From CAWATZ01 sp963784995 (GTDB taxonomy: Bacteria; Planctomycetota; Planctomycetia; Gemmatales; Gemmataceae): a DNA stretch of 64,000 nucleotides. Below are positions 25,201 to 34,400 of the stretch, piece after piece. Below the pieces are notes generated by a model. It had not been told where the DNA came from. It did not search any database and saw nothing but the letters and a program-made list of their open reading frames with translations. The stretch is from NCBI GenBank assembly GCA_963784995.1, contig CAWATZ010000004.1, forward strand, positions 372,001-436,000, given 5' to 3'. The position numbers and the translations under genes are program-made. Position 1 is the stretch's first letter; every line of letters starts with the position of its first letter.

Positions 25201-27294
25201 GGCACCAGCCCGAACACCTACACCGGCGCCACCAACATCAGCGGCCCCGATGGTGCCCTGGGGCTCGACAAGAGCGCCGGCACCAACGCCATCAGCGGCA
25301 ACACGGTCAACGTCAACGCCTACGGAGTGCTGCAACTGTACAACAATGAGCAGATTGTCAACACCGCTGACCTGACCATCACCGCCGGCGGCATCTTCTA
25401 CATGGTCGGCTTCAACGAAACCATCGACGCGCTCAACGGCAACGGCACCGTCAGCAACAGTAACACCAGCGGCAACAACCATACCGCGACCCTTACCGTC
25501 GGCGCGAACAACGCCGTCGCCAACTTCAGTGGTCAGATTGACGACACGGAGTATCCGTCGTACCCTGCCGCGCTCTTGCTCACCAAGATCGGCACCGGCA
25601 CCCAGACCCTCAGCGGCACCAACACCTACACCGGGGTCACCAACGTCAACGGCGGGACGCTGACCGTAACCGGAGTGATCAACAACGACGCCGTCGCCTC
25701 GGGCGGCACCGTCAACCTGAACACCGCGGGCGGCACGCTCAATGGCATTGGCACGATCAACGGCAACGTGGTGGTCAAGGCGAGCACCTTTGCCAACCCC
25801 ACGACCATCCAGTCGCTGACGGTGACCCACACCGTCTCTGGCACCGCGTCCATCGCGCTGCAGAGTGGCGCCATCGACGTGCAGATCGGCACGTCCACGG
25901 GCAACGGCGTCAGCGTCCTCAACAATGCCGGCTCGACCGGCGTGTCCGTGGTTTCGGGCTCCAGCGCCGCCATCTATGACAGCTTCCTCAACGGCAATCA
26001 CATCGGCATCGACGTCAACGGCGGCATCGCGCTGATCCAGGGAACGCAGCTGAACACCACCTTCACGACCGATCCGAACACATCGATCACCGGGTTGCAG
26101 GTGGAGAACAGCGCCATTGTCGATGCAGGTCAGCTGGCGGCGTCGGCGACGCCACTGCCAGACGGCCCGGCCGGCAACGTCGGCTACTACGGCGACATCA
26201 CCGGTCTGCTCGACGGCGGTGTCGAGTTGGGCAGCACGGCCCACAGCCTCGGCGGCAACACCTTCGACGGGTACTCGGTGAGCACCTCCACCACCAACCC
26301 CGCGGCCGCCCAGGCCATCCGCGACCTGAACACCGGCCCCAGCAGCACGGTCACGCCCAGGGCCAACGGAGTCGAGACGTCGTTCAATTACTCGTCGGTC
26401 GGCCCCTTGCTGGGCCGGATGGACCTACCGGCCCAGAACAACACCTTTGCCGTGGCCAATGGGAGCGGCGGCTACACGCCGGTCACCAGTCTGTTCAACA
26501 TCGACCAGTTGATCTTCCACGACCTGGACAACACTGCGGAAGGGTTCGTGAGCTATGGCACGAACATGACCGGGCCGGCGACCATCATCGCGACGCCGCA
26601 GTACTTCGCCTCGTACGCAACGACGCCGACCCCCTCGAACGGTTTCGGCACACTGAGCAACGGCACGCAGTCGTTGACGTCGGGGCAGCAGAAGTCGATG
26701 ATCCGGGGGATCGCGGTGACCTTCAGCAGCTTTGTGTTCCTCGATCCAAACCTGCTCTCCACAACGTCCAATCGCGGTCTGAATCTGCTGCAGGTGAACA
26801 GCCCCTACGGTCCCGGCTCGAACACGCTGGTGCTGGCGGGCCTGTCTTCCTCGACGCATTACAACCAGAGCAACGGCAACTACACGGTGGTGTTCAACTT
26901 CAGCGGCAGCGCGACGGAGTTCGCGTCGCTGCAGGACGGCAACTACTCGCTGCAGTTCAACGCGGCGGCGATCCAGAGCGGTGGCCCGGGTGGCCCCGCC
27001 CTGGGTGCGAGCGGTTTCGTCGATCCGACGACATGGAAGGCCTTGTTCTTCCGCTACTTCGGCGACACCAACGGCGACGCCATGGTGGACAACAAGGACC
27101 AGGTCGTGATGCAGAAGGCGGTCAACACGCTGTCGGGGCAGGCAAACTACCAGTCCTACCTGGACTTCAGCAACCGTGGCTACATCACCAGCGCCGACTA
27201 TCAGCAGTTCATGAAGCGCTACGCAACCAGGCTGGACACCGACCCGAGCAGCCCGACTTACGGCCAGGTCATCGGCATCAACCCCGCCCTGTGA
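22234..27294 (+). CDS. Giant secreted autotransporter-type beta-strand repeat protein with dockerin-like end
   Basis: The protein has 1686 residues. The start at ATG 22234 follows AAGGAG and matches the start of the homologue at 28417, though the frame is open from GTG 22165. The N-terminus is basic with LEVLENRTLPSG, an LExR-type motif. Residues about 46-260 (NILLLGSENGNATIFNNVKA, NYVDAGGRVVMATYSF) resemble a glutamine-amidotransferase-like/ThuA-type fold. Then come PATR-type units (GGANTYTGATSVTGGTFVVN; GNVSGTGTFEPGNSPGIMTI) up to about residue 1400. The last 80 residues hold a dockerin-like calcium loop (GDTNGDAMVDNKDQVVM, then FSNRGYITSADYQQFMKRY). Residues about 872-1404 are almost identical to a block in the next giant gene. 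A surface-associated role is likely. Confidence 0.8.
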   Translation: MTAALNWFRKLATKLVSPESRCRSPWRRHALPLRLEVLENRTLPSGANILLLGSENGNATIFNNVKAALASTPALSGATIGSFDTTSATPTLSLLEGYTAVLNWTDATPTNPTGLGNVLANYVDAGGRVVMATYSFSSTWAVQGGIATHGYDPFQVLAPGSGFGGASTTTHSLTSYNSGSDIFTGVSGTPSYWTNSNYTNPTLDSGATLLGTDNFGNNVVAVNSSTNVVGISIYPGVFGTSTTDTRIYDIVANALVATYGVNLNNGVLTISQALAGNDNLNFSLSGGTYTFTDTGGLTFGTPTGNGAGFVSGGGTSTITIPSTDVTSIAVGLGTGTNVFNFTGSAAAIAPMTVNTGSTSSDQIQFTGALTESGTISLTTGGSISQTVSGTGLTATSLSATAAGGIGSLSNPLALNASSLTTNSSGNNGNEFLQDSGTVSITSLNAGSGTIDLTGGTFNLSGSNQLNSSSKLQVDAGTFGIGTNTQTVAQLILNGGTVSGTTGVLTSTAVIDARSGTASAVLAGGNGLSKTTGGTVTLGGANTYTGATSVTGGTFVVNGSITSNTTVTSPAILRGSGTITGNVSGTGTFEPGNSPGIMTINGNFTPTGTVTFEVNSPYVTAGTDYDQYIVSGSVNLSGATLTFTNTNDATAPAVNSVLTLISKTSAGATTPSSNPAQGSVVTIASRHFYVFYNGGDGNDVVLVEASTPSTVYTNPAWSGLNPGQVIADADPVTPGNQTAVFGVTAFATVGGGLGAVAAGGTVYVNTGSYSTEAVNVTSGDTLKLLGTGPGSPGTVTFGSLAGTAGTTVDTGTVGTLANTLQEGGLGTSTMFVGVLSGPGGLTIQGGTLTLGGGATDTNANTFTGPTNVNAGELLLNKSAGTAALGGNTINVNSGGTLQDAAANQINNTSAVLTVNPGGTFILAGNNETVGVLAGGGAVTNNSNTTATLTIDHTSNGPLVLFSGVLSDKTTGTTTGALSFTVTDYAHELLGGTSPNTYTGATNISGPDGALGLDKSAGTNAISGNTVNVNAYGVLQLYNNEQIVNTADLTITAGGIFYMVGFNETIDALNGNGTVSNSNTSGNNHTATLTVGANNAVANFSGQIDDTEYPSYPAALLLTKIGTGTQTLSGTNTYTGVTNVNGGTLTVTGVINNDAVASGGTVNLNTAGGTLNGIGTINGNVVVKASTFANPTTIQSLTVTHTVSGTASIALQSGAIDVQIGTSTGNGVSVLNNAGSTGVSVVSGSSAAIYDSFLNGNHIGIDVNGGIALIQGTQLNTTFTTDPNTSITGLQVENSAIVDAGQLAASATPLPDGPAGNVGYYGDITGLLDGGVELGSTAHSLGGNTFDGYSVSTSTTNPAAAQAIRDLNTGPSSTVTPRANGVETSFNYSSVGPLLGRMDLPAQNNTFAVANGSGGYTPVTSLFNIDQLIFHDLDNTAEGFVSYGTNMTGPATIIATPQYFASYATTPTPSNGFGTLSNGTQSLTSGQQKSMIRGIAVTFSSFVFLDPNLLSTTSNRGLNLLQVNSPYGPGSNTLVLAGLSSSTHYNQSNGNYTVVFNFSGSATEFASLQDGNYSLQFNAAAIQSGGPGGPALGASGFVDPTTWKALFFRYFGDTNGDAMVDNKDQVVMQKAVNTLSGQANYQSYLDFSNRGYITSADYQQFMKRYATRLDTDPSSPTYGQVIGINPAL
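24847..26447 (+). repeat. 1.6-kb duplicated module, copy A
   Basis: It aligns without any gap (constant offset 9834) with 34681-36281. By eye about a dozen substitutions are seen in 1601 bp, mostly in the first half and mostly silent. The only amino-acid change noted is Asp versus Asn in VINN(D/N)AVAS. Sequence on both sides is much less similar. Confidence 0.95.
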
Positions 27295-27420
27295 GATTCT
27301 GAAACAGAAGCCGCTTGCCTCATCGACCCAGGTGCCAAGGGGCACATAGTCGTTGCGTGGGTCAGGGATCTCGTGCTTGGCAATCTGGACGTATGGCCTT
27401 GACAGGTTGGAGAGTGCCTC

Positions 27421-27449
27421 GGGTGGGCCTCGCTGCGCTCGACCCACCC
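27421..27449. repeat. Palindrome GGGTGGGCCTCG/CTCGACCCACCC
   Basis: A near-perfect 29-bp palindrome with a 5-nt centre (CTGCG) and one mismatch per arm. It is another dispersed palindromic word and abuts the end of the epimerase remnant. Confidence 0.7.
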
Positions 27450-27610
27450 TACTGGTGCTGTGGAACTGGCGGGACAAGGGTGTGCCGATACCAGGCGAGC
27501 ATCTGCACCAGCCCCTCCTGGAGTGGCACGGCCGGCTGATAGCCGAGAACTGCGCGGGCCTGCTCAATGGCAGCCAGGGAATTGTAGGGCGACAAGGGAT
27601 TCTGCCACGG
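27449..27610 (-). pseudogene. C-terminal remnant of an NAD-dependent epimerase/dehydratase
   Basis: The minus-strand frame ending at 27449 contains NSLAAIEQARAVLGYQPAVP and then LQEGLVQMLAWYRHTL. This matches the C-terminal pattern of extended SDR sugar-nucleotide epimerases (D-x-x-KAR-x-LGY-x-P-x-x-x-x-EGL-x-x-x-x-WYR). Only about 45 residues survive; the Rossmann fold and catalytic YxxxK are absent and no start is present. It is a residue of a deleted gene. Confidence 0.55.
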
Positions 27611-28416
27611 ACAAGCCAGGAGGTTGCGCAAATTGAGAACAACAGCACGAATGCTCACAATCGCTCGCGGATCGCAACAGCCACAACAGATGGCGCTTGC
27701 GCGTTCGCCGCCTGCCAACTTTTCCCCAGTTGCGCTTGACAACCCACTTTCCGATCCCTATTGTTACTTATGACAGATACGGAAATCTCTTCCCATTTCG
27801 CGCAGGTTCTTCTCCTCTCCCCAGAGATGAAGAGCGAAGAACAAGTTCCCCCCTGCCGATTGGCGGGTAGGGAGTTGCCAGTCCTTGATCTGCGAATTCT
27901 ATCTCCAAACGTGGGGATTTGCAGTCATTACACCAGAGAAGCTTCCCGCATCGGGTCGCTCAGAGCGAAAGATTGCCTATCACCATCTCCCTCGCGCCCT
28001 GCTCCCGTTCTCGGGTTGGTTTGAGTGTCGTATACCTCGACCGACCCTGGGATCACGTCCCTCCTTTCAGGATTCGTGCTGTTCGCTTGCGGCTTTGTAT
28101 CATCCTGCATGGAACGCGCCTGTGATCCTGGCGCAGTTCGTTTGACTCTCAACGAAGAGACGCAGCATGTTCCTCATCTGGCGGTGCACACGGATGTACC
28201 GCAAGACGAAGTCTTTGGCGTCCTGGAAAAATGGTGACGGAGCCAAACGTTAACCCCATGTGCAGCCCGGCTTCCCTGGAGACTCTCCAGTCTCGTGAGG
28301 CATGAAGAGGCTGCTGGTTCGCTCAAGAATCCGTGCAGTATCGAAAAGACAAACCACAAAAAGCACTGCAAGCCTGATGGCTCCTTTGCTTTCCACGTGA
28401 CAAGGAGTTCTCTCCG

Positions 28417-31400
28417 ATGGCCGCTGCTCTGAACTGGTTCCGCAAGTTGGTGAAGAAACTGTTGTCCCCGGAATCCCGGCGCCGCAGTCCCCGCCGGCGC
28501 CATGCCATGCCCCTGCGACTGGAGTGGCTCGAGGATCGCCTGACTCCGGCCACGGTGGTCGTCGATACCGTCAACCTGACCATTGGGGGAAGCTCTAACA
28601 CCGTCTACGGTACGCCGTTCACGGCCACCCACGTCGGCAACGTCGCGGAATTCAAGATCCTCGGCAACCTGAACGTCAACCCCGGCGACACGATCACGGC
28701 GACAGGGCCGTATTCCGTCGAATTCATCGTGGGCAACAACGTCAACATTCCGTCCACAGCGGTATTCAATTTCTCGGCCAGCGGGGCCACGGCCGGTCCC
28801 GCCGGTGGCGGTACGGGCGGCAGCGGTGCATCAGGCGGCAACTCTCAGTTTTCGGTCGGCGGCGGAGGTTCGGGTGGTGCTGGTGGGTTCAACGAATCCG
28901 GCTTCGATTTTACCGGAAATGGCAGCGGGGGTGATGGCGGAAGCGGCAGTATCTCACCTGTTGGGTCTCCGGGCACATCGGGTACTGCTGGCGCGGCCGG
29001 GGGTAACGGAATCTCAGGCGGGAATGGCTTATCTGGCAATCCCGGGAATTCCTCGTCAGCCGGTGGCAGCGGCATCAATGGCAGTGGGGGGGGAGCCGTC
29101 GTTTCTGGAGGCGCCGGTGGGTCGCAAGGAATTGGCGCTTCTGGCGGACAGGGTGGGAGTGGCGGCGCCGTTGGCACCGGCGGCGCCGCCGGCAACGACG
29201 GCGGCGGGGGTAGTGGCGGGTTGCCTGGTGGGAACGGCGGGGTCGGCGGCAACGGATCTTCTGCTTCTAGCGCTGGTAACGGTCTGACGGGCCCCAGCGG
29301 TCTGGGCGGCTCGAACACAGGAGGGACAACCCTGGCGCTTGTCGGAGGTGGCGGGGGCTCAGGCGGCGGAGGTGGCGGCGGCGGCGGCTCGGGTGGCGGA
29401 GGTAGCGGCGGCGGTGGTGGTGGCGCCGGCGGCGGCGGTGGTGGTGGCGGCAGTGGCGGCGGTTTAGCTACCCCTTCAGGGGATGGCGGCTACGGCGGCG
29501 ATGGCGGGAACGGCGCGAACGGTGGCTACGGTGGTTCCGGTGGCCTCGGCGGCGCCGGTGGTATTGGTGGCGCGGGGGGCGGCGGCGGCGGGGCATTTGA
29601 AATTGAGGCCGAGGGTCAGATCGTCGTAAATGGGCAACTGCTGGCTCAGGGAGGCAACGGAACTGCGGGCCTTTCGGGCGCGGCTTTTGGGTCCGGAACC
29701 TCGGGTGGAATCCCGGGTGGCTTTAATCTGGGGAACAGCGGCGGTGGCGGAGATAATGGGACGGATTTCAATACAGGCTTCTCGGTTTTCTTTGGTGGTA
29801 TCGGAGGCTCAGCCGGTTCCACCCAGATTGCAGGAGGCGACGGCTCTGCGGGTGTTGTTATCGCGGGGGGCGGCGGCGGTGGGGGTGGGGGTGGCGGAAT
29901 CGGCGAATTCGGCGGTTTCGGTTCCACGGGTGGCAACGGCGGCAGCGGTGGCACCGGTGGCACCGGCGGCGGCGGCGCCGGCGGCACGGTGGAAGTGATT
30001 GGCTCCGTCGTATCTGGCTCGGGCGCGACGGTAAACGGCAGCGGTGGTATCGGCGGGAACTCCGGCGGCAACGGCCGGTTCATCTTCGGCACCGACACCT
30101 CGGGGAGCTTCGGGGGAAGCACGACCGGGGTTTCGACGACCACCACCACCGGAACCGTCGATGCCAACCCGTTCGTGAGCGGCACGCCGAACACGCCCTT
30201 CATTCCCAACTTGGTCGGCGGCGCCGAGGCCTTCGGTCTCACGACCTTGACAGCTTCGGCTTTCAGCAGCGTTTTGGCGAGCGAACCCGCCGGCACAGGC
30301 GCAGCCCTGTATCGCGTTCACATCGGGCCGACAGGCTATGCCAACGACTTCACCGGCTACGATGCGGTGTTCCTCATCAACACGAGCGGCGGCTCCCTCA
30401 GCAGTCCGCAGCTGGGCGCCGGCACCGCTGGTTACCTGCAAGATCTGCTGCAGGAAGGCTACCTCAACGAGCCGAACTTCGGCGGCAGCGGCGCGCAAAC
30501 GCTCGCCAGCCTGGCCGCGAACGGCGTCTTCATGACACTGGTGCCCAGTGGCACCAGTCCCTTCAACGCCAGCTTTGTTGAGGGCGGCACAACGTACAGC
30601 GCTTCCGGCGTCAGCCTCGCCAATGGGTCGGTCTACTACCTGAGTACTCCCCTCACCTACAACGCCTCGTCCAACCCGACGATCACGCATTACACCCTGG
30701 AAGTGAACAGCGGCCTCCTGCAACTCGTTAACACCAGCAACCCGAGCAACGTCCTTGCCAGCCAGCCGCTCACGAACACCACCAGCGTCAGCATCACCGG
30801 CAACAGCGGCGGCAGCGACGTCCTGACCATCAACTTCGGCAACAGCTACTTCAGCGTCCCCGGCGGAATCTCGTTCAATGGCGGCAGCACCATTGCGGGG
30901 GTCAACGGCGGCACGCTGGATGTCAACGGGAGCACTTTCCAGACCATCACCGACACCTTGACCGGCCCCGGCGCCGGCAACCTCCTGTACCACCCCTCCA
31001 GCGGCTCCAACCTGACCGTTACCTACAGCGGTTTGCTGCCGGTTAGCACCAGCGGCACCAGCACCAACTTCGTGATTAACCTCCCGGCCGGCGTCACCGA
31101 CGCCAGTCTGTCGGCTGGCTCCGCCGGGATGGAGACGATCAGCAGCACCAGTAACGCCTTTGAATCGACCACCTTCGCTGATCCCTCGCAATCGCTGACC
31201 ATCAACTCCACCGCCGGTGCTGCCGATGCGTTGACCATCAACGCCCTGAACTCCTCGTTCACGGCTGGCCTCAGCGTCAACCTCAGTAACAACACCAGCG
31301 GCACCAGCACGATTAGCCTGGTCTCGCCGTTGCAGGTCAGCACTACCGGTGCTGCCAGCAATGTCGCCTTCACGGCCCAGCAGATCAATCTCGGGGCCGG

Positions 31401-34400
31401 CATCTCCACCGTAAACGGTACACAGGCCGGCAGCGTGACGCTCGCCGGCAATGTAACCGTCACGGCCAGTTCGCAGATCAATTACGGCGGCACCAGCGGC
31501 TTGAGCATCGGCACGGGAACAAACACCCTCACGCTCAATAACGCTACCACTCTGACGCTGACAGACGCCAACGCGGCCGACGCGGGCAGCATCGCCAGCC
31601 AGATCACCGGCGCCGGCGGCCTGACCAAGAGCGGCCCCGGCACGTTGACAGTGTCGAACAGCGGCAACAACTACAGCGGTCTCACCACCATCAGCGCCGG
31701 CACGCTTCAACTCGGGGTCACCAACGCCCTGCCCTCGGGCGCCAACCTCACCGTGCAGGGCGGCACCCTCGACCTCCAGGGACACAACCAAGCGGTCAAC
31801 GCTTTGAACGTCACCGGAAACGGCGTCGTTACCGACACCGGGGCTCTGGTGACCCTCACTGTCAACGGCGGCGGCATCATCAACGGCGCGACGGTCGGCG
31901 TGGGCAGTAACCTCAACCTCACGATCGGCGGCACAACGCCGCTCGTATTCTCCAACGGCTCGATCAGCGTCAGCGCCAGCACGATCAACAACGGCGCTAC
32001 CTTTCAGATCGGCGACCCGGCCACAACCAGCATCACCTTTGCCAGAAATGCGGCCACCACCGACAATGGTACGATTAGCTTCGGGGCGCCCTTTTTCATC
32101 AACGGGATCGTCGGCAACGGCGCGGTCCTGGTTCTCGCCACCGGCGTGCTCACGCTGAGCAACTCGAACCCGAACTCTTACCTGGGCGCCACAACGGTAA
32201 ATGTTGGAGGCAGCCTGGTGCTCGGCAGCGCCAATGCCCTGCCAGGCGGAACCAGTCTGACCGTGAATGGCAGTTTGGATCTCAATGGCAATAGCGTCAC
32301 TGTTGGCTCCCTGGCTGGGGCGGGCAGCATTACCGATAGCGGGGCGGCGGCCACGCTGACCGTCAGCGGTGGCGGCAGTTTCAGCGGCAACATCACCGGC
32401 GCCAACACCGCCCTGACCGTCGGCGGTATCACCCAGACGCTGACGCTCGCCGGTAACAACACCTACGGCGGCACGACAACCATCAACAGCACCGACACCC
32501 TCAAGGCCGGCAGCACCACGGCGTTCTCGGCTAACTCCAGCGTCACCGATAACGGCACGCTCGACCTGAACGGTGACGGTTTCCCCGCCGGGCTTGTCGG
32601 CTTGTGGGACGGCAACGGCAACCCCAATGACTCCGTGGGCTCCAACAACGGCACTCTCGTCGGCGCGCCGACATACACGGCCGGCCTTAACGGTCAGGCT
32701 TTCAGTTTCGACGGCAATGGCCAGGGCGTGGCCCTCGCCAACAGCGCCAATCTCCAGACGCAGAATTTTACGATCGACGCCTGGGTCAAGCGAGCCAGTG
32801 TCAGTGGGGCCGCCACGAATGCCGTGTTCTCCTATGGGCCGGATGGTTACGGCTTCGGATTTTATGCCAACGGACAGCTCTACTTGAGCGACATCGGAGT
32901 GAGCCAGGTGGAATCCACGACGCCTCTTGTTACGGACACGCAGTGGCACAATATCGGCGTAACGGTTAGTAACGGCACGGTGACCTTCTACGTCGATGGC
33001 GTGGCCGACACGCCCATTACCGGTTACAGTCCTGGCTACACCTTCGGCACGTCGCCGGCTATCGGCAACCGTGGCGATGATTTCGCCAACTCTTTCTTGG
33101 GCTCTATCGAGGAAGTCCAGTTCTACAGCGGTGCGGTGTCCGCAGCCGACATCCAGGCCATCTATAACAACCAAGGCGCCAATCAGGGCGGCATCATCGT
33201 CACCATCGGGGCGCTCAACGGCTCAGGCTCCGTGATTGACAGCGGGGCGGCGGCAACCTTGACGGTGACCGGCGGCGGCTCCTTCAACGGCAACATCACC
33301 GGCGCCAACACCGCCCTGACGGTGGACGGCGGCAGCCAGACGCTGACGCTTTCGGGCGACAACACCTTCGGCGGCGCCACCACCATCAGCGGCGGCACCC
33401 TGGCCGTCAACGGCTCGATCACCTCGAACACCACCGTCACCAGTCCCGGCATCCTGGGCGGGTCGGGCATCATCACCGGGAACGTCAGCGGCACCGGCAC
33501 CATCTCTCCCGGCAACAGTCCGGGCATCTTGACGATCAACGGCAACTTCACGCCAACCGGCACCGTCCTCCTGGAGGTCAACAGTCCCTACGCCACGGCT
33601 GGCGTCGATTACGACCAGATCATCGTGTCCGGCTCGGTCAACCTCAGCGGCGCCACACTGAGCATCACCGGCACCCCGACCGCCGCCGCGCCGCAAACGG
33701 TCGTCACTCTCATCAAGAACAGCTCCGGCACCTCGACCAACCCCAGCACCAGTCCCGGCAATGCGACCCTGATCCCGACAGTCGCTGGCGGCAAGTTCGA
33801 GATCTTCTACAACGGCGGCTTTAACGGCGACGACGTGATCCTGGTCGATACAACCACGCCGCCGATCGCCTACGTGTCCCCGACGTTCACCGGCACTACC
33901 GGCACGCAGATCGATGGCGACCTTGGCACGGCCGGCGTGCAGACTGCCACCATTGGCATCAACGCCTTCACCACCATCGGCGCCGCCCTGAGTGCGATTA
34001 CCAGTTCCGGCCAGGTGATTGTCAATGCGGGGAGCTATGCCGAGGCGGCCAACATCACCGCCACCCAGACGCTGACCATCACCACCAGCGCCGCCGTCAC
34101 GGTCAACTCGCTGACGACGGCCAGCGGCACGACGGTGCAGATCAACGGGACATCGCTGACCGACGGCGATGCCAGCAGCACGATCGTGGCGGGCCTCATC
34201 AGCGGCGCCGGCAACCTGATCAAGCAGGGCTCCGGCACGCTCACGCTGAGCAACACCGCGAACACCTACACGGGCCAGACGACCATCAATACCGGCGTCT
34301 TGAGCGTGACCAAGCTGGCGGCGGGCGGCAGCAACAGCTCGCTGGGCGCAACCGTGGCCAGCACGCCGATCCTGCTGGGGAGCGCCACGCCGGCGACGCT

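Larger units (their letters stand above)
27295..28416. other. 1.1-kb region between the two giant genes
   Basis: No intact gene is seen. The minus strand near 27312-27395 reads IAKHEIPDPRNDYVPLGTW, a coding-looking stretch of unknown origin without a start. A palindrome (27421-27449) and the tail of an epimerase (27449-27610) follow. From about 27650 to 28400 the composition is lower in GC and no frame looks coding; this is probably regulatory DNA and a long leader. The 20 nt before ATG 28417 match the leader of the first giant gene (ACAAGGAG...CTCTCCG). Confidence 0.45.
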
